Positions 40,983 to 49,273 of a stretch of 64,000 nt of DNA are shown here, one piece after another (the stretch's first letter is position 1; each line of letters opens with the position of its first letter). Origin of the DNA: Granulicella cerasi. Its GTDB lineage: Bacteria > Acidobacteriota > Terriglobia > Terriglobales > Acidobacteriaceae. The notes beneath the pieces were generated by a model, which saw only the letters and a list, made by a program, of their open reading frames with translations, was not told where the DNA came from and ran no database searches. The stretch lies in contig NZ_JAGSYD010000001.1 in assembly GCF_025685575.1 (NCBI RefSeq), positions 1,119,852-1,183,851 of the forward strand. Direction: 5' to 3'. Both the position numbers and the translations under genes were made by a program.

Positions 40983-41789
40983 CTACTTCTGGCACTTTGC
41001 GCAATACACCGTGGTTCGTCCGCCCACAACGATCTTCTTCAGCGTGGATCCGCAGTCCTTGCACGGCTCGCCGCTGCGCGAATACACCTTGTGCTCAAGC
41101 TGAAAGAAACCTCGTACACCGTCGGCATCTACGTAGTCGGAGACCGACGAGCCGCCGAGTTGGATGGCGTGCGCCAGCACCGCTTGCAGCGCGGCGTGAA
41201 GTTTGGCGAGCTCGACTTTTGTGAGTTTGCCTGCGGGCTTCGTCGGTCGAATGCCGGCGCGGAAGAGGCTCTCGTCCGCGTAGATGTTGCCCACGCCGTG
41301 CAGGATCGACTGATTGAGCAGTGCGGCTTTGATCGCGATCTTGCGGCCTTTGAAGAGCTGTGAAAACTCTTCCACGGACACGGTCGTCGGCTCGACGCCG
41401 GGGCCCTCATAGCCGGTCGCGAGTGACAGGCGACCGAAGCGACGCGGGTCGACGAAGCGCACCTCGCGGCCATCGCCGAGCGAGAGCACGGCGTGCGTGT
41501 GCGGAGGCAGCGGCACTTCCGCCTTGGAGACGAGCAGACGTCCGGTCATGCCGAGGTGCACGAGAAACTGGCCGGTGTGCTCGCTTTTGCGTGTGAGTTC
41601 AACCGCGATCGTCTTGCCGACGCGGTGCACTTTGTCGATGGTCGTTCCGGTGAGAGCTTCGGCAATCTCGTGCTCAGGCGTCTTGAAGGTTTGCGGCTTG
41701 CCGCTGGTCCATACTTTCGCGATGCGCTGCCCGCGCACGCGCTCATTCACGCCATTGGCTACGGTTTCGACTTCCGGTAGTTCGGGCAT
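40983..41789 (-). CDS. mutM: MutM, formamidopyrimidine-DNA glycosylase
   Basis: 268 residues, usual. It removes 8-oxoguanine and formamidopyrimidines from DNA. PELPEVETVANG starts the mature protein with the catalytic Pro1 and Glu2. LHGVGNIYADESLFRAGI is the helix-two-turn-helix, and CKDCGSTLKK to VYCAKCQK (C-x2-C-x16-C-x2-C) is the zinc finger. It is divergent from the exported protein at 41853, with 63 bp between. Confidence 0.96.
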   Translation of the reverse strand: MPELPEVETVANGVNERVRGQRIAKVWTSGKPQTFKTPEHEIAEALTGTTIDKVHRVGKTIAVELTRKSEHTGQFLVHLGMTGRLLVSKAEVPLPPHTHAVLSLGDGREVRFVDPRRFGRLSLATGYEGPGVEPTTVSVEEFSQLFKGRKIAIKAALLNQSILHGVGNIYADESLFRAGIRPTKPAGKLTKVELAKLHAALQAVLAHAIQLGGSSVSDYVDADGVRGFFQLEHKVYSRSGEPCKDCGSTLKKIVVGGRTTVYCAKCQK

Positions 41790-41852
41790 CGCTGTTTAGA
41801 TGCTCGCAGATTCGCGGAGGCGCATAGCCGCCGCGCTATAGTGGAGGCACCC

Positions 41853-42479
41853 ATGCATTCTCTGCGAGTCCTCAGCCTGTTTGTTGCGGCGACGTGCACG
41901 CCGTTGCTCAGCCGCGCGCAAAACGCCTCTCTTCCCGACGCCCCTTTGGCGCCAGCGCCCGCTGCTTCTTTCACACTTCCGTCTGCGAAGAGCATCCTGC
42001 AGCCGCCTTCGCCGGATAACGACGAGCCGGGCGCGAAGAAGCCGAAGCTCCTCTGCGGCGCGGAGATTGATGAGGTCTATCAGCAATCGAAGCCGGTGGA
42101 GGAGGCTTTTCGCGGGCCTTATGTCGAGTACCTGCGCAACGTCGGTGGCCGCGTTTCCGCGACATGGAACGCGCGGAAGAAGCACGACTTCTCCAACCAT
42201 ATAGGGCGCGAACATGGTGGGCGCGTGCGCATCCTCATCTTTCCGGACGGCACCTTCACGCCACCGCAGTTGACCAAAAGCAGCGGCAACGCCATGGACG
42301 ATGAACGCTTCCTCGCGGCGATTCGGCACAATGCACCGCTACCGCCCTTGCCTGCGGGCATCCATCATCCCGTCACCTTCTGTCTGAACTTCGAATACAA
42401 CGGCGATGCCACCGGGATGCAGATCGGAACCGGCGAAGACTGGCTGGACAAGGCCGCCAAGCGACCGGCGCAGCCGTAG
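41853..42479 (+). CDS. Exported protein with TonB-C-terminal-like domain
   Basis: 208 residues from the ATG at 41853 with GGAGG six bases upstream. A signal peptide (LRVLSLFVAATCTPLLSRAQ) is followed by a Pro/Ala linker. The C-terminal part VRILIFPDGTFTPPQLTKSS, DERFLAAIRHN and HPVTFCLNFEYNG follows the beta-alpha-beta plan of TonB C-terminal domains. Unlike classic TonB there is no uncleaved N-terminal anchor, so it could not easily couple to ExbB/ExbD. Function unknown. It is convergent with the permease gene, stops one base apart. Confidence 0.75.
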   Translation: MHSLRVLSLFVAATCTPLLSRAQNASLPDAPLAPAPAASFTLPSAKSILQPPSPDNDEPGAKKPKLLCGAEIDEVYQQSKPVEEAFRGPYVEYLRNVGGRVSATWNARKKHDFSNHIGREHGGRVRILIFPDGTFTPPQLTKSSGNAMDDERFLAAIRHNAPLPPLPAGIHHPVTFCLNFEYNGDATGMQIGTGEDWLDKAAKRPAQP

Positions 42480-42480
42480 C

Positions 42481-43881
42481 CTAGGCCTTTTTGGTGCGCA
42501 TGGCGTAGAACGCGTAGCCGAGCGCGTTGACGGCGACGGTGGTGACGATGATCTTTACCGCAAATCCCCACGGGCTGCCGACCGAGACGAACGGGTACGC
42601 ATTCAGCGCGATGGCGAAGAGCGTCGCCACGGTGCCGAGACCGCAGAGCAAGGCGGCCCAGCGCGGCATCGTGTAGCGTACGCTTGCTGCACCGCAGATG
42701 GGGATGAGGAACATCGCGAGGTAGGCGAGGTTGTAGAACTCGCTCGAGGCGTCGTTGAGGATATTGAATGCCTCCGCCGCATGCACGCCTGTGGAGGCGA
42801 GCAGCAGCAACGCGACGATGACGAGGCTCGTCAGCAGGATCGAGTTCGCCGGGATCTTGCGATCGTTCAGCTTGGCAAACCATGCGGGGATCAGGTGGTC
42901 CCAGCCTGCGGTCATGGGCAGGCGCGTGGCGCCGGTGAAGAGATAGCTCGATGCGCCGATGATGCGGATCTGCAGCAGCAGGATGATGAGTTTCGACACC
43001 CACGCCATCGGGCCGTGCTCGCCGAACGCCTGTGCGAGCGTCTGCGGAATGGGCGCGACGTAGTTGATCGGCTCATGCGGATGCAGGCCATGAAAGCTCA
43101 GCACCGATGCGGTGCCGAGCGTGAACATCAGGAAAACGATCGGCGTCGCGATGATGACCGAGCGGCTGATCGCACTTTCGGCGGCGTGCGTTTCGCCGGC
43201 CATGATGGCGATGTACTCGAGTCCCGCCGCGGCGAAGATCACCTGGCCGAAGAGCGAGAGCGAGGTGGGATCATGCGGCGGCAGATGCAGCGGCGCGGGG
43301 TGGTAAGTGATCGGCGCACCGTGCATCCACGCCCACAGCGGCGCGACAATGAGCAGCGCGAAGGCGGCGATCATCGCGGCACCGGAGAGATTGTGGAGCC
43401 ACTTGCCGAAGCCAAGTCCGCGCAGCGCGGTCCACGTCAGCGCGAGCACGATGACCGCGAGGATCGCATAGACGAGCAGATGGTTTTCCGGCAGAGACGC
43501 GGCGCGCGGGCCAATCATGAAGGCCATCTCACTCGGAATCTGGAAGAGGATCGCGGCGATGGAGCTGATCGCATACGCCCAGACGTTGAACGCGACCATG
43601 AACCCCATCGCATCGCCGAACGCGCGCTTGGCCCACACGTAGAGGCCGCCTTCGAGCGGCATCGCGCGATTGAGGTAGAAGACCGCCACGGCCATCGGCG
43701 CATAGAACGCGGCGAAGGCGACGATCCATGCCACGAACGCGCCGCGCCCCAGGCCTGCGGCGATGCCGACCCACGCGCTGCCGACAACCGTGAGCACCTG
43801 CGCGAGCACAAGGTCGCGCATACTCATCTGGCGCTTCAGGCCGTGGTCGCTGGCTTCAGGGGCATGGGTCGCAGAGTCCAT
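42481..43881 (-). CDS. APC-family amino acid permease
   Basis: 466 residues from the ATG at 43881; longer frames overlap the divergent gene. About twelve membrane segments. MSMRDLVLAQVLTVVGSAWVGIAAG is TM1 with the helix break, and ALPLEGGLYVWAKRAFGD-like text (MPLEGGLYVWAKRAFGDAMG) is the APC loop. It is close to the amino acid/polyamine/organocation superfamily; substrate unknown. It has no good ribosome-binding site and shares a 37-bp promoter region with the DinB-like gene. Confidence 0.87.
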   Translation of the reverse strand: MDSATHAPEASDHGLKRQMSMRDLVLAQVLTVVGSAWVGIAAGLGRGAFVAWIVAFAAFYAPMAVAVFYLNRAMPLEGGLYVWAKRAFGDAMGFMVAFNVWAYAISSIAAILFQIPSEMAFMIGPRAASLPENHLLVYAILAVIVLALTWTALRGLGFGKWLHNLSGAAMIAAFALLIVAPLWAWMHGAPITYHPAPLHLPPHDPTSLSLFGQVIFAAAGLEYIAIMAGETHAAESAISRSVIIATPIVFLMFTLGTASVLSFHGLHPHEPINYVAPIPQTLAQAFGEHGPMAWVSKLIILLLQIRIIGASSYLFTGATRLPMTAGWDHLIPAWFAKLNDRKIPANSILLTSLVIVALLLLASTGVHAAEAFNILNDASSEFYNLAYLAMFLIPICGAASVRYTMPRWAALLCGLGTVATLFAIALNAYPFVSVGSPWGFAVKIIVTTVAVNALGYAFYAMRTKKA

Positions 43882-43906
43882 TGCCGATATCGTCGCACAG
43901 GCGGCG

Positions 43907-43912
43907 TACGAT
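43907..43912 (+). promoter_or_regulatory. TAnnnT -10-like box at leaderless DinB-like gene
   Basis: TACGAT lies exactly six bases before the ATG at 43919. No Shine-Dalgarno is present. Confidence 0.42.
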
Positions 43913-43918
43913 GGCTGC

Positions 43919-44434
43919 ATGTCTGCGGATGCCAATGACCTTGCCCGAACCTTCATCGACTCTTCGCTTGCCAGCCTTGCACGCAGCGAAATGCAGATCG
44001 CGAAGTGCCTGCCACGCTTGAGCGAAGAGCAGATGCGCCATCGCGGCGGGGAACACGAGAACTCCGTGCTCAACCTGCTGCTGCATCTGGAAGGCAACAT
44101 GCGACAGTGGTTCATCCACGGTGTGGGCGGGCAGCCTGACGTCCGCAAGCGCGACAGCGAATTCTCGCTGGAGCCGTCGATCAGCTCCGCGGAAGCATGG
44201 AGGCAACTGCAGCAGGTCATCGCGGAAAGCCGAGAAGTGCTGTCAGCCGTCGGCGCCGAGCGCCTGCTGGAGACGATCGACCCGCAGCCGACAGGAACGC
44301 TGCGCCACCCTACGGTGATGGCGGCGATCGTGAAGATCACCGAGCACCTGAGTCATCACGCGGGACAGATCATCCTGCTCACCAAGCAGATGGCCGCCAC
44401 CGACCTCGACCTGAGCCTGCCCCGGAAACGTTAG
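43919..44434 (+). CDS. DinB-like (DUF1572) metal-binding protein
   Basis: 171 residues. A four-helix bundle plan with LNLLLHLEGNMRQWFIHG (first His region) and ITEHLSHHAGQIILLTKQM (His pair, DinB signature). The family binds metal through three His; many are thiol-dependent hydrolases or transferases of unknown substrate. It is divergent from the permease gene. TACGAT six bases before the ATG suggests a leaderless mRNA. Confidence 0.87.
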   Translation: MSADANDLARTFIDSSLASLARSEMQIAKCLPRLSEEQMRHRGGEHENSVLNLLLHLEGNMRQWFIHGVGGQPDVRKRDSEFSLEPSISSAEAWRQLQQVIAESREVLSAVGAERLLETIDPQPTGTLRHPTVMAAIVKITEHLSHHAGQIILLTKQMAATDLDLSLPRKR

Positions 44435-44467
44435 GGGCGGATTCTTCGTCTGGCGCGGCTGAGGCGG

Positions 44468-44473
44468 TATAAT
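44468..44473 (+). promoter_or_regulatory. purA promoter -10 box
   Basis: A consensus TATAAT. The -35 candidates 16-18 bp upstream are poor (TTCGTC). It would give a leader of about 50 bases to the GTG at 44531. Confidence 0.55.
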
Positions 44474-44530
44474 GACACAAAGGCGCGGTGGTTTTTCCCG
44501 CGTACTTTGTCCCTCGGAGCCTATCCGCTC

Positions 44531-45859
44531 GTGATCACCAAAACTCTGCCGAAGTCCGCCGTTATCCTTGGAGCCCAGTGGGGCGACGAAGGCAAGGGCA
44601 AGATTGTCGACGTCCTCAGCGAGAAGTTCGACATCGTTGCCCGCTATGCGGGCGGCCATAACGCCGGACACACGGTCATCATCGAGGGCAAGAAGATTGT
44701 TCTCCAGCTCATCCCCTGCGGCGTGCTGCGCCCCAGCTGCGTGGGCGTTATCGGCAACGGCGTCGTGCTCGACCCCGCCGCCTTCCTCGCGGAAGTGAAG
44801 AAGCTGAAGGACGCTGGCCTGCCTGCGCATGACCCCGCAGCCAAGCAGCTCTTCATCTCGAACCGCGCACAGGTCATTCTGCCGTACCACCGCATGATCG
44901 AACTCGCTGCAGAGACCGCTCCCGGCCGCCAGACCATCGGCACCACGCGTCGCGGCATCGGCCCAGCGTACGAAGACAAGATTCACCGCAACGGCCTGCG
45001 CGTCGCTGACCTGCTGAACACCTCGCTGTTGCGCACGCACATCAACAACGCCTGCCACGAGAAGAACACCATTGCCGCGGCGCTCTTCGGCACGGAGCCG
45101 CTCGATCCGAAGCAGATGTACGAGGAGTACGTTCGCTACGCCGAGCAAATCGCTCCCTACGTGACCGACACCGCCGAGCTTCTCAACAAGGCACTCGACA
45201 ACGGCAAGAGCGTGATGTTCGAAGGCGCACAGGGTGCACTGCTCGACATCGACCACGGTACGTATCCGTTCGTCACCAGCTCCAACTGCACCTCGGGCGG
45301 CGCGGTCACCGGTACGGGCGTTGGCCCGACGAAGATCGGCACCGTCATCGGCGTCAGCAAGGCGTACGTCACGCGCGTGGGCGAAGGCCCGTTCCCGACC
45401 GAAGACTTCGGTGCGGACGGCGAACTGCTTGCTCGTCGCGGTAATGAGTTCGGCGCTGTGACGGGTCGCCCGCGCCGCTGCGGCTGGCTGGATCTGCCGC
45501 TGCTGCGTTACTCGAACATGATCAACTCCACCGAGTGGCTCGTCGTCACGAAGATGGACGTCATGGACGAGCTGCAGGAGATCAAGGTCTGCACGCACTA
45601 CAAGATCGACGGCAAGCTGACCGACACGATCCCCGGCGACATCCGCGGCTTCAAGACTATTGAGCCGGTTTACACGACCGTCAAGGGCTGGAACTCGTCG
45701 ACCGCCGGCATCACCGAGTACGACAAGCTGCCGAAGCTCGCGCAGGAGTATCTGGAGTTCATCGCGAAGGAGTCGGGCGTGAAGATCGGCATGATCTCCA
45801 CCGGTCCGGACCGCGCGGAGACCTTCTCGATGCCCGAGTTCGACGCAATGCTCGCCTAA
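44531..45859 (+). CDS. purA: PurA, adenylosuccinate synthase
   Basis: 442 residues from GTG at 44531; a TTG at 44507 would add eight. Both lie after the TATAAT. It makes adenylosuccinate from IMP, Asp and GTP in AMP synthesis. Landmarks: GAQWGDEGKGK (P-loop), GGHNAGHT, TTRRGIGPAYEDK, DHGTYPFVTSSN and GRPRRCGWLDLPLLRY. The choice of start is the weak point (GGAG about 12 bases before the GTG). A strong terminator follows the stop. Confidence 0.95.
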   Translation: MITKTLPKSAVILGAQWGDEGKGKIVDVLSEKFDIVARYAGGHNAGHTVIIEGKKIVLQLIPCGVLRPSCVGVIGNGVVLDPAAFLAEVKKLKDAGLPAHDPAAKQLFISNRAQVILPYHRMIELAAETAPGRQTIGTTRRGIGPAYEDKIHRNGLRVADLLNTSLLRTHINNACHEKNTIAAALFGTEPLDPKQMYEEYVRYAEQIAPYVTDTAELLNKALDNGKSVMFEGAQGALLDIDHGTYPFVTSSNCTSGGAVTGTGVGPTKIGTVIGVSKAYVTRVGEGPFPTEDFGADGELLARRGNEFGAVTGRPRRCGWLDLPLLRYSNMINSTEWLVVTKMDVMDELQEIKVCTHYKIDGKLTDTIPGDIRGFKTIEPVYTTVKGWNSSTAGITEYDKLPKLAQEYLEFIAKESGVKIGMISTGPDRAETFSMPEFDAMLA

Positions 45860-45868
45860 ACGATCCCC

Positions 45869-45910
45869 ACGCATCCCGAGTCCACGTGGCTCGGGATGCG
45901 TTTTTCTTTT
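45869..45910 (+). terminator. Strong intrinsic terminator after purA
   Basis: A perfect 12-bp stem (ACGCATCCCGAG with CTCGGGATGCGT) closes a nine-base loop, followed by TTTTCTTTTT. Confidence 0.92.
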
Positions 45911-45928
45911 TGCAAGAAGGATTCCCCG

Positions 45929-46216
45929 ATGATCAGCTTTACCGTCCAGCTCCGCTTCCGCCCTGAAGACCACGCGGAGATTCACAGCATCCTCGAGGAG
46001 CTGACGCGTCTTTCGCGCCAGGAGCCCGGCTGCGTTTCTTATATCCCGCACTGGGTCGAAGGCCAGCCCGATACTGTGCTGATCTACGAGCAGTATCAGG
46101 ACGACGCGGCGACTGAGTTTCACCGCAGCACGGAGCACTTCAAGAAGTACGCGATCGGCGGCCTCTACCAGAAGATGCTCGATCGTCAGGTAGAAACGCT
46201 GCACGCCATCGCTTAA
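45929..46216 (+). CDS. ABM-family putative quinol monooxygenase
   Basis: 95 residues from the ATG at 45929 with AAGGA seven bases upstream; an earlier start lies inside the purA terminator. The ferredoxin-like fold ISFTVQLRFRPEDHAEI, EELTRLSRQEPGCVSY and LIYEQYQDDAATEFH, HFKKYAI matches antibiotic biosynthesis monooxygenase (YgiN-like) proteins, dimeric and often acting on quinols. Substrate unknown. It follows purA but is probably transcribed separately. Confidence 0.88.
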   Translation: MISFTVQLRFRPEDHAEIHSILEELTRLSRQEPGCVSYIPHWVEGQPDTVLIYEQYQDDAATEFHRSTEHFKKYAIGGLYQKMLDRQVETLHAIA

Positions 46217-46315
46217 GGCGATGTGTAGCTCACCTCTCTGCGCGTTTTCAATCTAAGACTTTGACGCGAGGCCGCAGTTGGGGCTAACATCCGCGTACTG
46301 TTGATGGATTCGCCT

Positions 46316-46816
46316 ATGTCCAACTCGCGCATTCGATCCTTCGTCCTGATAGCGATGCTGGTCTCGCTTTGTCTGCCTGCCAGCGCATGGTGGCAGCACG
46401 GCAAAAAGACCGGCAAGCGCGACTTGCGTGCCGAAGTTTCGGCGGCGGACACGCAGTGGCGCAACGCGATGCTGAACAGCGACGCGGTGGCGCTCGAGAA
46501 GATGCTCTCCGAGGACTACATCGGCATCACCAGCAACGGTCAGGTGATGACGAAGATCCAGTGGATGGACCGCATGCGCAGCCATGCCATGCAGGTGAAG
46601 AGCCTCACGGTCGATGACATGAAGGTGAAGCTCGTCGGTCAGCGCGTCGCGATCGTGACCTCGTCGCTCGACCTCGAAGGCGACTTTGATGACCACAAAG
46701 TGCATGGTCGCTTCCAGTCCACGCGCGTGTTTCAGCGCATCGACGGCACGTGGAAGATCACGAACTTCGAGTCCACTCGTCAGCGCCCCTACTCGCACAA
46801 CCAGCAGACCGACTAA
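46316..46816 (+). CDS. Exported NTF2-like (DUF4440) protein
   Basis: 166 residues from the ATG at 46316, which has GGA seven bases upstream; an ATG at 46304 is also possible. A signal peptide (SFVLIAMLVSLCLPASAWW) and a single NTF2-like domain: SAADTQWRNAMLNSDAVALEKMLSEDYIGI, then RVFQRIDGTWKITNFESTRQ. DUF4440 proteins form a cone-shaped fold often used for ligand binding. Function unknown. It overlaps the -10-like box of the downstream nucleoside hydrolase gene. Confidence 0.83.
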   Translation: MSNSRIRSFVLIAMLVSLCLPASAWWQHGKKTGKRDLRAEVSAADTQWRNAMLNSDAVALEKMLSEDYIGITSNGQVMTKIQWMDRMRSHAMQVKSLTVDDMKVKLVGQRVAIVTSSLDLEGDFDDHKVHGRFQSTRVFQRIDGTWKITNFESTRQRPYSHNQQTD

Positions 46817-46819
46817 TCT
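46814..46819 (+). promoter_or_regulatory. TAnnnT -10-like box at leaderless nucleoside hydrolase gene
   Basis: TAATCT lies six bases before the ATG at 46826. Its first three bases are the TAA stop of the previous gene. No Shine-Dalgarno. Confidence 0.38.
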
Positions 46820-46825
46820 CGGCGT

Positions 46826-47797
46826 ATGAAGCTTTCTCTGCGTTGGCTGGCTCCGTTCCTGCTCTTCTGCGGTGCCGCGCGCACGCAGTCCATGCCTGCC
46901 GCGCCGCAGCAGGTCATCGTCGACACGGATATCGGCGACGATCTGGACGATGCGTATGCGCTGGGCCTGTTGCTGCAGAGTCCTTCGATCCAGCTGCTCG
47001 GAGTCACCGCAGACTGGGGCGATACGAAGCTACGCGCGCGTATGCTCGACCGCTTCCTCGCCGAGACAGGGCACGCTGAAATCCCCGTTTTCATCGGGCC
47101 TGAGAAGACCTCGCTCGGTATGGCGAGCTTTACGCAAAGGGCCTGGGCGGAGCGTGGCCCGTCGCGTCCGCATGGCGATGCGATCGGCTTTATCATCGAC
47201 ACGGCAAAGCAGCATCCTGGTGAAGTAACGCTCATCGCGCTTGGGCCGATGACGAACCTTGCGGCTGCACTGAAGCGCGATCCGGAGAGCTTCCACAAGC
47301 TGCGCCGCATCGTGATGATGGGCGGCTCGGTGCGGCGTGGTTATGGAGAGCCGAGCTTTCTGCCACCAGTGAACCGGCCCTCCGCCGAGTACAACATCAA
47401 GATGGACATTGCCAGCGCGCAGGCGGTGTTCAAGAGCGGCGTGCCGATCGCCATGATGCCGCTCGACAGCACGCAGATCATGATGGATGAGACGAAGCGG
47501 TCGCTGATCTTCGCCGCCGGCACGCCGCTCACCGACGTTCTCGCTTCGCTGACCGCCGAGTGGTTCGCCAATCAATACTGGCCTGTACCGACCGCCTTCG
47601 ACGCCGTCGCGGCCCTCTATGCGATCGACCCGGCAAGCTGCCCGGTGACTCCGCTGCGGATCGAGGTCAACGCAGACGGCTTCACGCGGGAGGTTGCCGG
47701 GAAGCCGAACGCCGATGTCTGCCTGTCAAACGACCCCGACCGCTTCTTCCAGAGCGCGCTTCCACTCTGGCTGCGGGAAATCCCCGCCAAGCGGTAG
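46826..47797 (+). CDS. Exported inosine-uridine-preferring nucleoside hydrolase
   Basis: 323 residues. A signal peptide (LRWLAPFLLFCGAARTQ) precedes the calcium-binding IVDTDIGDDLDDAYAL (DxDxxxDD) at about 32-47. Later landmarks are GPMTNLAAALKRDP, MMGGSV and EYNIKMD (N-I/D metal ligand), with a C-terminal FDAVAALYAID. It hydrolyses nucleosides to ribose and base; export suggests scavenging in the periplasm. It begins nine bases after the NTF2-like gene. Confidence 0.92.
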   Translation: MKLSLRWLAPFLLFCGAARTQSMPAAPQQVIVDTDIGDDLDDAYALGLLLQSPSIQLLGVTADWGDTKLRARMLDRFLAETGHAEIPVFIGPEKTSLGMASFTQRAWAERGPSRPHGDAIGFIIDTAKQHPGEVTLIALGPMTNLAAALKRDPESFHKLRRIVMMGGSVRRGYGEPSFLPPVNRPSAEYNIKMDIASAQAVFKSGVPIAMMPLDSTQIMMDETKRSLIFAAGTPLTDVLASLTAEWFANQYWPVPTAFDAVAALYAIDPASCPVTPLRIEVNADGFTREVAGKPNADVCLSNDPDRFFQSALPLWLREIPAKR

Positions 47798-47827
47798 CGG
47801 CGAAGACGCTATCGGCCGATTTTGCGC

Positions 47828-47852
47828 AAAAAAGATGCGGCCCGAAGGCCGC
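47828..47852 (-). terminator. Intrinsic terminator of the small orphan gene
   Basis: Minus strand GCGGCC-TTCG-GGCCGC hairpin followed by ATCTTTTTT. It lies 29 bp past the stop of the 47881-48189 gene. Confidence 0.85.
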
Positions 47853-47880
47853 CCTGCAAAACACTCGTTGGTTGTTCGCG

Positions 47881-48189
47881 TTAGGCGACGCGGCTGGCAC
47901 GCGGAGTCAGCATCTGTACCGGAGCGATCTTCTTCGGCGCAGCGGGCGAGAGAACGTTCAAGCCCATCACGCGGCGGAAGAGCGAACGCGTCATGCCGGT
48001 GAGCGCGGCATCCTCCGGCTCCACCTGCTGGCTGCGGTCGTGCGGCTTCATGGTGACTACGGAGGCCTGCATGGCGCCATCCTGCGGCTGAATGTGGTTC
48101 GGCTCAGACGCGAAGGCCATGCTGCCGTGGCTGATGCGACGCGAAGCGTTGCGGCTGTTGAGGGGAAGAATCGCTGTGGCGCTCGTCAT
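47881..48189 (-). CDS. Small orphan protein of unknown function
   Basis: 102 residues with no signal peptide or membrane segment. The sequence is polar with Ser/Ala/Gln-rich text, MKPHDRSQQVEPEDAAL in the middle and a C-terminal MTRSLFRRVMGLNVLSP, AAPKKIAPVQM. No family recognised. Evidence that it is real: AGGAGAT six bases before the ATG, its own terminator, and a 212-bp upstream region. No neighbour is linked. It could be a regulatory or secreted small protein by a non-classical route; I cannot tell. Confidence 0.7.
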   Translation of the reverse strand: MTSATAILPLNSRNASRRISHGSMAFASEPNHIQPQDGAMQASVVTMKPHDRSQQVEPEDAALTGMTRSLFRRVMGLNVLSPAAPKKIAPVQMLTPRASRVA

Positions 48190-48248
48190 GGAAAGATCTC
48201 CTCATCAGGGTTGGAGCGCCAGGGAAGTCTGGCTGGCTCACTTGGGAA

Positions 48249-48346
48249 GGGATACCTCAGGTCTCGGCGGCTTGCGCTCGCAGTAGAGGTGATCACTAGT
48301 AACTCTGATGGAGAAACTTTCGGGGGAGTTGCACGCGGGGATACCT
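48249..48346. repeat. Two direct copies of GGGATACCT upstream of the orphan gene
   Basis: GGGATACCT occurs at 48249-48257 and 48338-48346, 89 bases apart, in the leader region of the 47881-48189 gene. Surrounding bases partly match (CAGG/GAGA). Meaning unknown; could be a regulator site or chance. Confidence 0.45.
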
Positions 48347-48358
48347 GAGACGCAGAAA

Positions 48359-48393
48359 AACCCGCGTGCGGATTACCAGAATCTACGCGGGTT
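48359..48393 (-). terminator. Intrinsic terminator of the HIT protein gene
   Basis: Minus strand AACCCGCGT pairs with ACGCGGGTT over a 17-base loop, followed by TTTTTCTGCG. It starts eight bases past the HIT stop codon. Confidence 0.8.
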
Positions 48394-48401
48394 TCATGCA
48401 A

Positions 48402-49013
48402 TCAATGAGTCAAAGCTTTGACTGGTTGTAAAGCCGACTCGGTCGGGTCCACCGCGAGCGCGGCACGCAGCTTCCCCCAGCTTTCGGCGAGCATCTCGGG
48501 CAACACACGGGTCTCTCCGATCACGGTCATGAAGTTCGTATCGCCGCTCCAGCGGGGCAGCGCGTGCAGATGAATATGCTCGGCCACGCCCGCGCCGGCT
48601 GCTTCGCCGAGGTTCAGGCCCATATTGATGCCGTTGGGTCGATACACCGCGCGGAGCACCCGCTCGACGCGCCGTGCGAGGCGCATCATTTCTTCGGCGA
48701 CCTCCAGCGGGACAGCCGCCAGCGACGAGGCGTGTTGGTAGGGCACGACCATCACGTGGCCGCCGTTGTAGGGATAGGCGTTCAGCACGACAAAGCAGTG
48801 TTCGCGGCGCTCGAGAATCCATACGGCTTTTTCTGCTTCGTCGGTGGGCATCCCATGCTCGATTGCCCAGTCGGCCGCGGCGAGCAGGTTGCAGAAGACG
48901 CAATGCTTGTCGCCGGGCCACGCGTCCAGCGCCTCGGGAACGCCGCGGCGAGAGGTCTTTTGTTCCGCGCCGGTGACGTACGCATAGCGCCAGGGAGTCC
49001 AAAGCCGATCCAT
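48402..49013 (-). CDS. HIT-family nucleotide phosphorylase/hydrolase
   Basis: 203 residues. The triad HIHLHALPRW (HxHxH) at about 138-147 and CVFCNLLAAADW near the start (Cys pair) fit the HIT/Ap4A phosphorylase group; MDRLWTPWRYAYV opens the protein. It cleaves diadenosine polyphosphates or similar nucleotides. TATACT six bases before the ATG points to a leaderless transcript. Confidence 0.9.
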   Translation of the reverse strand: MDRLWTPWRYAYVTGAEQKTSRRGVPEALDAWPGDKHCVFCNLLAAADWAIEHGMPTDEAEKAVWILERREHCFVVLNAYPYNGGHVMVVPYQHASSLAAVPLEVAEEMMRLARRVERVLRAVYRPNGINMGLNLGEAAGAGVAEHIHLHALPRWSGDTNFMTVIGETRVLPEMLAESWGKLRAALAVDPTESALQPVKALTH

Positions 49014-49019
49014 CCCCTG

Positions 49020-49025
49020 AGTATA
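49020..49025 (-). promoter_or_regulatory. TAnnnT -10-like box at leaderless HIT gene
   Basis: Minus strand TATACT lies six bases (CAGGGG) before the HIT ATG. No good -35 was seen at 16-18 bp. Confidence 0.42.
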
Positions 49026-49195
49026 GAGACAGCGGTGTCGCGGGTATCGGGCGATTACCAGCAGAAATCTTTCGAACGGAAAATCGTTCTGCGACGAAAT
49101 GGATATTGCTTGCGTCTAACGAAAAGGCAACCGAAAAACGCTGTTTTTCGCGGCAAAGCTCGTCGTCAAAGAGCTTGTCGGCCTGACCTGGAAAA

Positions 49196-49224
49196 TTGAC
49201 CGCATCATTTTGCGGCTGTACACT
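49196..49224 (+). promoter_or_regulatory. rpsA promoter
   Basis: TTGACC (49196-49201), 17-bp spacer, TACACT (49219-49224). This is a housekeeping sigma-type promoter; expected start near 49231, giving a leader of about 219 bases. Confidence 0.75.
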
Positions 49225-49237
49225 TGAGAAGTAGCCC

Positions 49238-49273
49238 ATGCGTGCGGGATCCAATGACGCGATGGGTTTTTGA
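49238..49273 (+). other. Possible leader ORF in the rpsA 5' region
   Basis: A 12-codon ORF (ATG to TGA, encoding MRAGSNDAMGF) lies near the likely mRNA start. Whether it is translated is unknown; GAGAAG ends eight bases before the ATG. Confidence 0.35.

Noticed and set aside
48187..48330. CTGATGAG and CGAAA on the minus strand, hinting at a hammerhead ribozyme
   Set aside because: The order and spacing would need a type II layout, and the stem II arms do not pair next to the core; chance.
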